Shown here: positions 8,484-16,497 of the stretch, piece by piece
Position numbering within the stretch: position 1 is the first letter of the stretch
Layout: each line of letters opens with the position of its first letter
NCBI GenBank assembly: GCA_002479255.1
Contig: DLMJ01000019.1
Location: 28,501-92,500, forward strand
Reading direction: 5' to 3'
From: Candidatus Binatus soli
GTDB taxonomy: Bacteria > Desulfobacterota > Binatia > Binatales > Binataceae
Length of the DNA stretch: 64,000 nucleotides
The notes under the pieces: generated by a model
Databases searched by the model: none
Seen by the model: only the letters and a program-made list of their open reading frames with translations
Told to the model about the DNA's origin: nothing
Made by a program: the position numbers and the translations under genes

Positions 8484-9025
8484 ACGGCAGGCAACGAACG
8501 CTAAGAGAAAGCGCTATTACGCAGCGAATCGATCCGCAGGGCCTCGAGATCAAAGAGAAGGTCGTGCATATCAACCGCGTCGCGAAGGTCGTCAAGGGCG
8601 GACGGCGCTTCAGCTTCAGCGCGCTGGTGGTCGCAGGCGATCATAACGGGCTGGTTGGATTCGGGTTGGGCAAGGCCAACGAAGTGCCCGAGGCGATTCG
8701 CAAGGGCGTCGATCGGGCCAAGAAAAGCCTGGTGCGCGTGCCGATTCAGGACGGTACGATTCCGCACGAAGTGGTCGGACGTTTCGGCGCGGGCCGGGTT
8801 GTGCTGCGGCCGGCGGCCGAGGGCACCGGAGTGATCGCGGCGGGCGGAGTGCGCGCGGTGGTCGAGCTGGCGGGAATCCGCAATATTTTGACCAAGCGGC
8901 TGGGGTCGTCGAATCCTCACAACCTGGTGAGAGCGACGCTCGAGGCGCTAGCCGAACTGCGCAGCATGCAGGATATTAATCGGCTTCGCGGACGCACGCC
9001 GAATCATCCCGAAGCGGCGGCGTGA
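8480..9025 (+). CDS. rpsE: 30S ribosomal protein S5, probable TTG start
   Basis: The frame is open further upstream inside rplR, but family-like sequence starts only near 8480. TTG at 8480 gives 181 residues and overlaps the rplR stop (TTGA). The S5 double-stranded RNA-binding domain (LEIKEKVVHINRVAKVVKGG, FGLGKANEVPEAIRKG) and C-terminal domain (VVLRPAAEGTGVIAAGGVRA) are intact. S5 acts in decoding accuracy and the mRNA entry helicase. No ATG lies near this position. Confidence 0.94.
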   Translation: MNGRQRTLRESAITQRIDPQGLEIKEKVVHINRVAKVVKGGRRFSFSALVVAGDHNGLVGFGLGKANEVPEAIRKGVDRAKKSLVRVPIQDGTIPHEVVGRFGAGRVVLRPAAEGTGVIAAGGVRAVVELAGIRNILTKRLGSSNPHNLVRATLEALAELRSMQDINRLRGRTPNHPEAAA

Positions 9026-9053
9026 TCGAGGTTTACCGTGATCGAGGAATACG

Positions 9054-9236
9054 ATGTCCGATAAAATTCGCGTGAAACTCGTCGGCAGTCCGATCAGCAC
9101 CACCCGGCGCGTCCGCGAGACGGTCAAGGGGCTGGGCTTGGGCAAAGTCGGAAGCGTGCGCGAGCTCAAGCGCAGCGCCGCGGTCGAAGGGATGCTCAAG
9201 CGTCTGAAGCACCTGGTGGTCGAGCTCAAGGATTAG
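9054..9236 (+). CDS. rpmD: 50S ribosomal protein L30
   Basis: A 60-residue L30: KIRVKLVGSPISTTRRVRET followed by LGLGKVGSVRELKRSAAVEG and a short C-terminal strand. L30 is a small late-binding 50S protein. It stands at the usual place between rpsE and rplO. A 28-nt spacer precedes it. Confidence 0.97.
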   Translation: MSDKIRVKLVGSPISTTRRVRETVKGLGLGKVGSVRELKRSAAVEGMLKRLKHLVVELKD

Positions 9237-9244
9237 GCTCAGTC

Positions 9245-9712
9245 ATGGATTTGAAGGATTTGAAACCGTCCCCCGGCTCGACGCATCGCAAACGCCGCGT
9301 CGGCAGGGGAATCGGCTCCGGCCACGGCAAGACCGCAGGCCGCGGGCATAAGGGACTGGGCGCGCGCTCGCACGGCAACACGCCGCCGAGTTACGAAGGC
9401 GGCCAGATGCCGCTGCAGCGACGGTTGCCCAAGCAGGGTTTTCGACGCACGCTGAAGAACCAGGCGCGCCGCGACGAATTCGCGATTGTGAACCTGTCGC
9501 GGCTGGGCGATTTCGCCGACGGCGTCCTGATCGATGCGGCCGCGCTCGCCGCGCGCGGACTGATTCCCGCCGGACGGAAGGTCAAGGTTTTAGGCGACGG
9601 CGATCTGAAGAGTAAGATTAAAGTGCGCGCGGATGCGTTCTCGAAAAGCGCGCTGGACAAAATCGCCGCCGCCGGCGGCGTCGCGGAGTTGGTAACGTCC
9701 ACCGAAAGCTAG
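9245..9712 (+). CDS. rplO: 50S ribosomal protein L15
   Basis: A 155-residue L15 with the basic glycine-rich N-terminus (GSTHRKRRVGRGIGSGHGKT), the YEGGQMPLQRRLPKQGF motif and the globular C-terminal domain. L15 binds 23S rRNA late in assembly. The stop TAG is followed directly by the secY ATG with no gap, consistent with translational coupling. Confidence 0.98.
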   Translation: MDLKDLKPSPGSTHRKRRVGRGIGSGHGKTAGRGHKGLGARSHGNTPPSYEGGQMPLQRRLPKQGFRRTLKNQARRDEFAIVNLSRLGDFADGVLIDAAALAARGLIPAGRKVKVLGDGDLKSKIKVRADAFSKSALDKIAAAGGVAELVTSTES

Positions 9713-11020
9713 ATGCTGGATGGGTTTTCAAACGCCTCGCGCATCCCGGAGTTGCGCCGCCGGCTGGTATTCACGGCTTTTATGCTGGCCGTTTACCGCG
9801 TCGGCGTGGCCGTGCCTACACCCGGCATCGACGGGCAGGCGCTCGCGTCGTTTTTCGACGCGGCCAGCGGCACGCTGTTCGGATGGGTCAACCTGTTTTC
9901 GGGCGGCGCGCTGGAGCGCTTCTCGGTCCTGGCGCTCGGCATCATGCCCTACATCTCGGTCGCGATCGTCCTTGACCTGCTGAAAATCGCGTCGCCCTAT
10001 CTCGACGAGCTTTACAAGGAAGGCGAGGCGGGCCGGCGCAAGATAACCCAGTACACGCGCTACGGCACGGTGGCTCTGGCGCTGTTTCAGGGCACGATGA
10101 TCGCGTTCTCGCTCGAAAAGATTCAGGCGCCCGGCGGCGGCAGTATCGTTTACAATCCCGGACCGGGGTTTATCGTGATGACGGTGCTCACCGTCACGGC
10201 GGGCACGATGTTCCTGATGTGGATCGGCGAGCAGATTACCGAGCGCGGAATCGGCAACGGCATCTCGCTGATCATCATGGCGGGAATCGTGGCGCGTCTG
10301 CCCAGCGCGATCGGCACCACGGCGCAGTTCGTGCGCGAGGGCGAAATGAGCATCTTTCTGCTCATCTTCATCCTGGCAGTCGCAGCCGGGGTGATCGCCG
10401 GTATCGTCTATATCGAGACGGCGCAGCGGCGCATCCCGATTCAGTATGCGCGCCGAGTGGTTGGACGGCGCGTTTACGGCGGTCAGACTTCGCATCTGCC
10501 GCTGAAGATCAACACCTCGGGTGTAATTCCGCCGATCTTTGCGTCGGCGCTGCTGGTGTTCCCGGCGACGCTGGCCACCTTCGTTCCATTTCTGAAACCG
10601 TACTCGAGCTACCTGACGCCGGGCGGCTTCTATTACGACCTGGTTTACGTCGGGCTGATCGTCTTTTTCTGTTACTTCTACACGTCGGTGACTTTCAACC
10701 CGGTGGACGTCGCCGACAATCTGAAAAAGTACGGCGGCTTTATACCGGGAATCCGGCCCGGGCGTTTCACCGCCGACTATATCGATCGCGTGCTGTCGCG
10801 AATCACGCTCGGCGGCGCGGTTTACGTCAGCGCCGTGTGCGTGCTGCCGACGATTCTGATCGCGCGCTTCAACGTGCCGTTTTTCTTCGGCGGCACCGCG
10901 CTGCTGATCGTCGTGGGTGTGGCGCTGGACACGGTTGCGCAAATCGAAACCCATCTGCTGACCCGCAACTACGAAGGCTTCATGCGCCGCGGACGGGTCA
11001 AGACCAAGAGGGGCGCCTAG
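9713..11020 (+). CDS. secY: Protein translocase channel subunit SecY
   Basis: A 435-residue SecY, the pore-forming subunit of the SecYEG channel in the inner membrane. About ten hydrophobic segments are visible. Family motifs include TPGIDGQAL in the first periplasmic loop, GIMPYISVAIV, the cytoplasmic RRIPIQYARRVVGRRVYGGQ loop, and GGFIPGIRPGRFTADYIDRV before TM9. Length equals that of well-studied homologues. It is embedded in the spc operon, as usual. Confidence 0.99.
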   Translation: MLDGFSNASRIPELRRRLVFTAFMLAVYRVGVAVPTPGIDGQALASFFDAASGTLFGWVNLFSGGALERFSVLALGIMPYISVAIVLDLLKIASPYLDELYKEGEAGRRKITQYTRYGTVALALFQGTMIAFSLEKIQAPGGGSIVYNPGPGFIVMTVLTVTAGTMFLMWIGEQITERGIGNGISLIIMAGIVARLPSAIGTTAQFVREGEMSIFLLIFILAVAAGVIAGIVYIETAQRRIPIQYARRVVGRRVYGGQTSHLPLKINTSGVIPPIFASALLVFPATLATFVPFLKPYSSYLTPGGFYYDLVYVGLIVFFCYFYTSVTFNPVDVADNLKKYGGFIPGIRPGRFTADYIDRVLSRITLGGAVYVSAVCVLPTILIARFNVPFFFGGTALLIVVGVALDTVAQIETHLLTRNYEGFMRRGRVKTKRGA

Positions 11021-11024
11021 GCTG

Positions 11025-11684
11025 GTGCGGCTGGTGCTGCTGGGGCCGCCGGGTGCGGGCAAGGGTACGCAAGCGCAGGCGCTCGCTGCGCGGTGGGGCA
11101 TCCCGCAGGTCGCCAGCGGAGATTTGCTGCGTGCAGCAGTGCACGAAGACTCGGAGCTTGGCCGCGAGGCGGTCGGCTATATGGATCGCGGGCAGCTGGT
11201 CCCCGACAAATTGGTGTTGAAGATGATCGCGGAGCGGCTGCGAAAAAAAGACGCCCGCGACGGATTTATCCTCGATGGATTCCCCCGCAACGTAATGCAA
11301 GCCGAGGCGCTGGCGGCGGGACTCGAGCGCGCGGGCCGGAAGCTGGACAAAGTTGTCGCGGTGATGCTGCCGGACGAAGAGGTCGTGAAACGGATTTCAG
11401 GACGGCGCACCTGCAGGAATTGCGCGGCGATGTATCACGTAATCTTCGAGCCGCCGGCCAAAGCGGGCGTGTGCGATAAGTGCGGCGAGGAACTTTATCA
11501 GCGCGAGGACGACGCCGAGGAAACCGTGCGCGAACGGATCAAGGTTTATCATGCGACGACGCGGCCGCTGCTCGATCATTATCGGCGCCTGGGGCTGCTG
11601 GCGCAGGTTGACGGAGAGGGGCGCATCGACGAAGTCGAGAAGCGAATTCTGGCCGCGGTAACGGGCGATCATGATTACGATTAA
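11025..11684 (+). CDS. adk: Adenylate kinase, zinc-LID form, GTG start
   Basis: A 219-residue adenylate kinase (ATP + AMP = 2 ADP). The P-loop GPPGAGKGTQ lies at residues 7-16, the AMP-binding region and DGFPRN follow, and the long LID carries C130, C133, C150 and C153, a four-cysteine structural zinc site. GTG at 11025 gives the standard N-terminus MRLVLLG, 4 nt after secY. The 3' end overlaps map by 14 nt. Confidence 0.98.
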   Translation: MRLVLLGPPGAGKGTQAQALAARWGIPQVASGDLLRAAVHEDSELGREAVGYMDRGQLVPDKLVLKMIAERLRKKDARDGFILDGFPRNVMQAEALAAGLERAGRKLDKVVAVMLPDEEVVKRISGRRTCRNCAAMYHVIFEPPAKAGVCDKCGEELYQREDDAEETVRERIKVYHATTRPLLDHYRRLGLLAQVDGEGRIDEVEKRILAAVTGDHDYD

Positions 11685-12441
11685 GACCCCGGCGGAGATC
11701 GCCGTGATGCGCCAGGCGAATCAAATCGTCGCCGAGATCCTGGAGGCGCTGGCGGCGGCAGTGCGCCCCGGAATCATGACCGAGGAGCTCGATAAGCTGG
11801 CCGAGGAGCTGACCTACAAAAAAGGCGCGGCACCGGCGTTCAAGGGTTACAAACCGGGCGACGTCGTTTATCCGAAGTGCCTGTGCGTGTCGGTTAACAG
11901 CGAGATCGTCCATGGCATCCCGTCGAGCCGCAAATTGAAGGCCGGTGACATCGTCGGGCTCGATTTCGGTGTGATGTACGAGGGCTTCTTCGGCGACTCG
12001 GCGCGGACGGTCGCGGTCGGCCCGGTGCCGGAGCGGGTGACGAAACTGCTGCGGGTGACGCGCGAGTCGCTCTACGCGGGAATCGCGCAGGCTCGCGCGG
12101 GCAATCGTATCAGCGATATTGCACGCGCGGTGCAGGACATGGTCGAGCGGGCGGGGTTTTCGGTCGTGACCGACTTTGCGGGACATGGAATCGGCCGCCA
12201 ACTCCACGAGGATCCGCAGGTGCCGAATTATTTCCGTCCCGGGATGCCTAATCCGCGGCTGCGCGAGGGAATGGCGCTGGCGATTGAACCGATGGTTAAC
12301 GAGGGAAGCCCCGATTTGGAGATCCTTTCCGATGGCTGGACTGCGGTGACGGCGGACGGTAAACTATCTGCCCACTTCGAGCATTCCATCGCGATTACCT
12401 CCAACGGGCCGGAAATCTTAAGCGAACTCGAAAATGTCTAA
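11671..12441 (+). CDS. map: Type I methionine aminopeptidase
   Basis: A 256-residue type Ia enzyme that removes the initiator methionine from nascent proteins. The five metal ligands are in place: D98 and D109 (LDFG and GDSART), H172 (GHGIGR), E206 (AIEPM) and E237 (FEHS). The start at 11671 overlaps adk and the stop overlaps infA by 8 nt. Length is normal for the E. coli-like form with no N-terminal SH3-binding extension. Confidence 0.98.
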   Translation: MITIKTPAEIAVMRQANQIVAEILEALAAAVRPGIMTEELDKLAEELTYKKGAAPAFKGYKPGDVVYPKCLCVSVNSEIVHGIPSSRKLKAGDIVGLDFGVMYEGFFGDSARTVAVGPVPERVTKLLRVTRESLYAGIAQARAGNRISDIARAVQDMVERAGFSVVTDFAGHGIGRQLHEDPQVPNYFRPGMPNPRLREGMALAIEPMVNEGSPDLEILSDGWTAVTADGKLSAHFEHSIAITSNGPEILSELENV

Positions 12442-12652
12442 GGGCGACGCGATCGAAGTACAGGGGACGGTTCAGGAAGCGCTTCCCAATGCGGTGTTCA
12501 GGGTGACGCTCGACAATGGGCACAAGGTATTGGCTCATATCTCGGGCAAAATGAGGATGCATTACATCAAGATTCTGGCCGGCGACAAGGTCACGGTTGA
12601 GTTGTCGCCTTACGACCTCACGCGCGGCCGGATTACGTACCGGATGCGCTAG
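12434..12652 (+). CDS. infA: Translation initiation factor IF-1
   Basis: A 72-residue S1/OB-fold protein, the exact usual length of IF-1, with the pattern DAIEVQGTVQEALPNAVFRV, the GHKVLAHISGKMRMHYIKI core and the YDLTRGRITYRMR ending. IF-1 occupies the 30S A site during initiation. It overlaps map by 8 nt and precedes rpmJ, a standard arrangement. Confidence 0.98.
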   Translation: MSKGDAIEVQGTVQEALPNAVFRVTLDNGHKVLAHISGKMRMHYIKILAGDKVTVELSPYDLTRGRITYRMR

Positions 12653-12681
12653 CGGGCGCGCCGGATAGAGATTGGCGAAAT

Positions 12682-12795
12682 ATGAAAGTCCGAGCGTCGG
12701 TTAAAAAGATTTGCAAGAACTGCAAGGTGGTGCGCCGCGAAGGCGTCGTGCGCATCCTGTGCTCGAACCCGCGCCACAAGCAGCGTCAGGGCTAG
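12682..12795 (+). CDS. rpmJ: 50S ribosomal protein L36, zinc-binding form
   Basis: A 37-codon gene read directly from the sequence: MKVRASVKKICKNCKVV... through CSNPRHKQRQG, then TAG. The zinc ligands C11, C14, C27 and H32 are all present, so this is the C-plus form. It lies 29 nt after infA and 13 nt before rpsM. AGGGG-type purine sequence is absent directly upstream, but the position and family match are unambiguous. Confidence 0.97.
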   Translation: MKVRASVKKICKNCKVVRREGVVRILCSNPRHKQRQG

Positions 12796-12808
12796 GAGGG
12801 GTTTCGCG

Positions 12809-13192
12809 ATGGCACGCATAGCTGGAGTCGAACTGCCCAAGAACAAGCGGATGGATATCGCGCTGACCTACATCTACGGAATAGGCCGGCCGAGTGCGCT
12901 GAAAATCCTCACCGCCGCCAAAGTCGATCCCGCGACCAAGACCGACGACCTGTCGGCAGACCAGCAGGTCCATATCCGCCAGGTGATCGACACCGACTTC
13001 GAGGTCGAAGGCGATCTGCGGCGCGACTTTCAGCAGTCGATCAAGCGCCTGATGGATCTGGGGTGCTACCGCGGGATTCGGCATCGTCGCGGACTTCCGG
13101 TGCGCGGGCAACGCACGCATACCAACGCGCGTACGCGCAAGGGTCCGCGCAAAGTGGTCGCGGGCAAGAAGCAGGCGCCGACCAAGGGCTAA
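12809..13192 (+). CDS. rpsM: 30S ribosomal protein S13
   Basis: A 127-residue S13 with MARIAGVELPKNKRMDIALTYIYGIG at its start (read in parts) and the helix-two-turn-helix region. The C-terminal GLPVRGQRTHTNARTRKGPRK tail reaches the P-site tRNA. A good Shine-Dalgarno (GGAGGGG, 12796-12802) precedes the ATG. S13 forms the A-site finger bridge in the 30S head. Confidence 0.98.
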   Translation: MARIAGVELPKNKRMDIALTYIYGIGRPSALKILTAAKVDPATKTDDLSADQQVHIRQVIDTDFEVEGDLRRDFQQSIKRLMDLGCYRGIRHRRGLPVRGQRTHTNARTRKGPRKVVAGKKQAPTKG

Positions 13193-13240
13193 CGGGCGCG
13201 AGTGACATAGCAAGCATCAGGACGAGAGCGTTTGGAATAA

Positions 13241-13702
13241 ATGGCTGAAGAAATCAAAGAGACGAAAGCCGCGCCCGAAAAGAAGGCCGCTGCTGCCGCG
13301 GCCCCCGCTGCTGGAGCGCCTGCGCCTGCGCCGCGGCGCAAGAAGGTGCGCCGCAACGTGCCCGAGGGCGTCGCGCATGTGCACGCGACCTTCAACAACA
13401 CGATCGTGACGATCACCGATCAGCAGGGCACCGTGATCGCATGGTCGAGCGCCGGCTCGGTAGGCTTCAAGGGCTCGCGCAAGGGCACGCCGTTCGCAGC
13501 GCAGATGGCGGCGGAGGCGTGCGCGCGCAAGTGCTCGGAAGTGGGGATGCGCGCGGTGGTCGTTCACGTCAAAGGCCCGGGCGGAGGACGCGAATCGGCA
13601 GTGCGCGCGCTGCAAGCCGCGGGACTCGGCGTCATCTCGATCAGGGACGTCACGCCGATTCCGCACAACGGATGCCGTCCTCCGAAGCGGCGCAGAGTCT
13701 GA
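13241..13702 (+). CDS. rpsK: 30S ribosomal protein S11 with N-terminal Ala/Pro-rich extension
   Basis: The S11 core (GVAHVHATFNNTIVTITD, GFKGSRKGTPFAAQMAAE, VHVKGPGGGRESAVRAL, TPIPHNGCRPPKRRRV) is complete. About 25 extra N-terminal residues rich in Ala, Pro, Glu and Lys bring the length to 153 against about 128. S11 lines the mRNA exit/platform region. No internal start fits the normal N-terminus, so the extension appears to be native, as for L5 and S19 here. Confidence 0.97.
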   Translation: MAEEIKETKAAPEKKAAAAAAPAAGAPAPAPRRKKVRRNVPEGVAHVHATFNNTIVTITDQQGTVIAWSSAGSVGFKGSRKGTPFAAQMAAEACARKCSEVGMRAVVVHVKGPGGGRESAVRALQAAGLGVISIRDVTPIPHNGCRPPKRRRV

Positions 13703-13805
13703 GCAGAAATACGAACGAGCGATGAAAACGCGGGCAAGCAGGGAAATTTTCATCATGCTGTCAGCACGCAAGCGGATTCACTGAAAAAAGAAGGCGTAAT
13801 CGAAG

Positions 13806-14432
13806 ATGGCTAGGAATCTGGGTCCGGTATGCCGGCTGTGCCGGCGCGAAGGACTGAAACTCTTCCTCAAGGGAGAGCGGTGCTACAGCGACAAGTGCGC
13901 GATCGAGCGGCGCAATTATCCGCCCGGAGCGCACGGTCAGGCGCGCACGCGTTTTTCGGAATTCGCGATTCGACTGCGTGAAAAGCAGAAGGTCAAGCGC
14001 ATTTACGGAATGATGGAAACGCAGTTCTCGGCCTACTTCAAGATTGCTGAGCGGATGGACGGAATTACCGGCGAGAACCTGCTCGTGCTGCTCGAGCGGC
14101 GGCTTGACAACGTGGTCTATCGTCTCGGCTTCGCCAGTTCGCTGGCGCAGGCGCGCCAGGTGGTTCGCCACGGGCATATTCACGTCAACGGCAAGAAAGT
14201 CACGATTCCCTCGACGCTGGTCGAGGTTGGCAGTGTAATCAGCGTGGCCGAGGCGAGTCGCACCAAGAAGGTGATCGTCGAGGCAATCGAGATGGCGCAG
14301 CGCCGCGGCGTCCCGCCGTGGATGGCACTCGAGCGCGAACAATTCCGCGGCTCGCTCCGGTCGCTGCCGGCGCGCGCTGAACTGACGATGCCGATCAGCG
14401 AGAAGCTGATCGTCGAGCATTACTCCAGATAG
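13806..14432 (+). CDS. rpsD: 30S ribosomal protein S4, four-cysteine zinc form
   Basis: A 208-residue S4 with an N-terminal zinc knuckle (C9, C12, C26, C31) and the S4 RNA-binding domain around LLERRLDNVVYRLGFASSLA and VRHGHIHVNGKKV. S4 nucleates 30S assembly and, in E. coli, represses the alpha operon. A 103-nt spacer separates it from rpsK; I saw no convincing hairpin there. Confidence 0.98.
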   Translation: MARNLGPVCRLCRREGLKLFLKGERCYSDKCAIERRNYPPGAHGQARTRFSEFAIRLREKQKVKRIYGMMETQFSAYFKIAERMDGITGENLLVLLERRLDNVVYRLGFASSLAQARQVVRHGHIHVNGKKVTIPSTLVEVGSVISVAEASRTKKVIVEAIEMAQRRGVPPWMALEREQFRGSLRSLPARAELTMPISEKLIVEHYSR

Positions 14433-14515
14433 GGCGGAGGCATACCGATCGGCGTCCCGGTCCGTGGTGGACCTGTGTGGGCGCGGGAAATCCATCGGAA
14501 AAAAGAGCATAGACT

Positions 14516-15544
14516 ATGCAGAACGACTGGCGAGATCTGATCAAACCCAAGGCTGTCGAGTTCGACGAGAAGGAAGTCACTCCTTCCTACGGCAAGTTTT
14601 CCGCGGAACCGCTCGAACGCGGCTACGGAATCACCGTTGGCAACGCGCTGCGGCGCATCCTGCTGTCCACGCTGCCCGGCTACGCGATTACGGCAGTCAG
14701 GATCAAAAACGTTCTTCACGAGTTTTCGACTCTGGCCGGAGTCAAAGAGGACGTGACCGACATCGTCCTCAACCTCAAGGAAATCCGCTTGCGGCTGCAT
14801 GAGGGCGAGCAGATTACCGCGACCCTCAAGGTCAAGGGCGAGGCGCAGGTGACCGCGCGCGATATCACCGGCGGACCGAGCCTGGAAATCCTGACCCCCG
14901 ACAAGCATATCGCGTCGCTCGACAAGGGCGCCGAACTCGACATGGAACTCGTCATCAAGCGCGGCCGCGGCTACGTCCCCGGCGAGCGCACCGAAGACGA
15001 GGAGCCAATCGGGACGATTCGCCTCGACGCGATCTTCTCGCCGATTCGCAAGGTCAACTTCACCGTGACCAACGCGCGCGTCGGACAGCGCACCGATTAC
15101 GATCGGCTGGCGCTGGAGATTTGGACCGACGGCTCGATCAACCCGCGCGAGGCGCTTACCTACGCGGCGCGCGTGATGCGCGATCAGATGACGATTTTCG
15201 CGGGCGTCGAGGAAGAGGCGGGAGCACCCGCCGGCACGGCCGAGGGCGGCGAGGCCGGTCCCTCGATGAGCGAGCTGCTCTATCGGCCCGTCGAAGGGCT
15301 GCCGATTTCGGTGCGCGCGTTCAACGGTCTTCAGAACGCCGACATCAAGTACATCGGCGAGCTGGTGCAGCGCACCGAGCAGGACATGCTCAAGATCAAA
15401 AACTTCGGACGCAAGTCCCTCAACGAGATCAAGGAAGTCCTCGCCGACATGGGCCTTTCGCTCGGGATGCGGCTGGAGAACCTGCCGCCGCGCGGCGAGC
15501 TCGACCGCATGTGGGAAGAGCAGGAACGCCGCGAATCGGCATAG
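14516..15544 (+). CDS. rpoA: RNA polymerase alpha subunit
   Basis: A 342-residue alpha subunit. The N-terminal assembly domain shows YGKFSAEPLERGYGITVGNA and LRRILLSTLPGYAI. The linker is Ala/Gly/Glu-rich (about residues 235-255). The C-terminal domain with RTEQDMLKIKNFGRKSLNEI (about 280-310) contacts UP elements and activators. Its position between rpsD and rplQ is canonical. The linker is slightly longer than in E. coli. Confidence 0.99.
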   Translation: MQNDWRDLIKPKAVEFDEKEVTPSYGKFSAEPLERGYGITVGNALRRILLSTLPGYAITAVRIKNVLHEFSTLAGVKEDVTDIVLNLKEIRLRLHEGEQITATLKVKGEAQVTARDITGGPSLEILTPDKHIASLDKGAELDMELVIKRGRGYVPGERTEDEEPIGTIRLDAIFSPIRKVNFTVTNARVGQRTDYDRLALEIWTDGSINPREALTYAARVMRDQMTIFAGVEEEAGAPAGTAEGGEAGPSMSELLYRPVEGLPISVRAFNGLQNADIKYIGELVQRTEQDMLKIKNFGRKSLNEIKEVLADMGLSLGMRLENLPPRGELDRMWEEQERRESA

Positions 15545-15560
15545 CGGTTTGGAGTAACTG

Positions 15561-16013
15561 ATGCGTCATCTCAACTCGGGCCGCAAGCTCAATCGCACCT
15601 CAGCGCATCGCAAGGCGCTGTTCAAGAATATGGTGCTCGCGCTGATTCGTCATGAGCGAATCAAGACGACCGATCCCAAGGCCAAGGAACTGCGACGCAT
15701 CGCGGACCGGATGGTCACGCTCGGCAAGCAGAACGATCTCGCTGCGCGACGGCGCGCGTTTGCGTTCATGCAGTCGCATGAGGCGGTCAAGAAGTTGTTC
15801 GATGAGATCGCGCCGCGCTTCAAAGATCGCAACGGCGGCTATACGCGGGTGATCAAGTTCGGTCATCGCCGCGGCGATGCCGCCATGCTGTCAGTCATCG
15901 AGTTCACCGGCAGCGAGGAGCAGAGCAAGTCGAAGAAGCCGCGCAAGCGCTCGGCTGCGAAGAAGGAAGGCGCTCCTGCCGAGAAACCTCGTCGAGCGGC
16001 GGCCGCCGGCTAA
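15561..16013 (+). CDS. rplQ: 50S ribosomal protein L17 with basic C-terminal tail
   Basis: L17 core is clear: MRHLNSGRKLNRTSAHRKAL, LIRHERIKTTDPKAKELRR and the C-terminal GGYTRVIKFGHRRGDAAMLS. A Lys/Ala-rich tail of about 30 residues makes the protein 150 residues long. L17 surrounds the tunnel exit. It is the last gene of the long ribosomal run and is followed within 35 nt by a strong terminator. Confidence 0.98.
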   Translation: MRHLNSGRKLNRTSAHRKALFKNMVLALIRHERIKTTDPKAKELRRIADRMVTLGKQNDLAARRRAFAFMQSHEAVKKLFDEIAPRFKDRNGGYTRVIKFGHRRGDAAMLSVIEFTGSEEQSKSKKPRKRSAAKKEGAPAEKPRRAAAAG

Positions 16014-16044
16014 TCCAGCTCGAACGTCGCGGCCAGAGACGCGC

Positions 16045-16080
16045 AGGCACGAAGAAAATCTCTTCGTGCCTTTTCTTTCT
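16045..16080 (+). terminator. Rho-independent terminator of the ribosomal/rpoA operon
   Basis: A perfect 10-bp stem (GGCACGAAGA at 16046-16055 with TCTTCGTGCC at 16061-16070), extendable by an A-T pair, closes a 5-nt loop AAATC. It is followed by TTTTCTTTCTTCT. Stem, short loop and T-rich tract on the + strand are the classic intrinsic terminator layout. It is placed right after rplQ. On the - strand no T tract follows, so it is unidirectional. Confidence 0.93.
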
Positions 16081-16115
16081 TCTCGGCGTCCTGCTGGTGG
16101 AACTTTTTCGAGTTC

Positions 16116-16370
16116 TTACTCGACGCTCTCAAGCAGCCTGGCGCGGAGCGCCATGTGCGCGCTCTTGAGCCCGGCCAGAATTCCGTCCTCGAAGTTCCAC
16201 TCGCCGCTCGCCATCAAGTCGGCGAAATCGTTCGGATTGCGGATGTCCTCCGAGGTGAGCCCGGGATGAATCGCGCGCGCCATCGCGAGGACCTTGGTCT
16301 CCTGCTGCGCGATCATGTCGAGCATCAGGCGATCGACGAGCGCCAATGTATTTCGCGTTGCCGCCGCCAT
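16116..16370 (-). CDS. Small hypothetical protein (84 aa)
   Basis: Start at 16370 gives MAAATRNTLALVDRLMLDMI and continues with a mostly helical sequence ending MALRARLLESVE. The frame stays open upstream, but that part is Arg/Ser-rich and looks non-coding. The gene is divergent from tldD and convergent with the ribosomal run. I recognise no family; there are no membrane segments or cysteines. Predicted-helical content and a conserved-looking DIRNPNDFADLMASGEWNFE stretch suggest a real small protein, but only moderately. Confidence 0.5.
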   Translation of the reverse strand: MAAATRNTLALVDRLMLDMIAQQETKVLAMARAIHPGLTSEDIRNPNDFADLMASGEWNFEDGILAGLKSAHMALRARLLESVE

Positions 16371-16497
16371 TGGTAAATCGTAACCCGTTTCGCGGCCGCT
16401 TCGCCATCGTCGAGCCGATTCTTTGCGCGGATTCGAGCAAGCGACCTTCTTGGCGGCTGCGCGCTTTGATAAACTTGATTCACAGGCGACAAAAACG

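Noticed and set aside
9728..11101. Long 457-codon antisense frame over secY
   Set aside because: Arg/His-rich composition and exact opposition to the certain secY gene show it is a codon-bias shadow.
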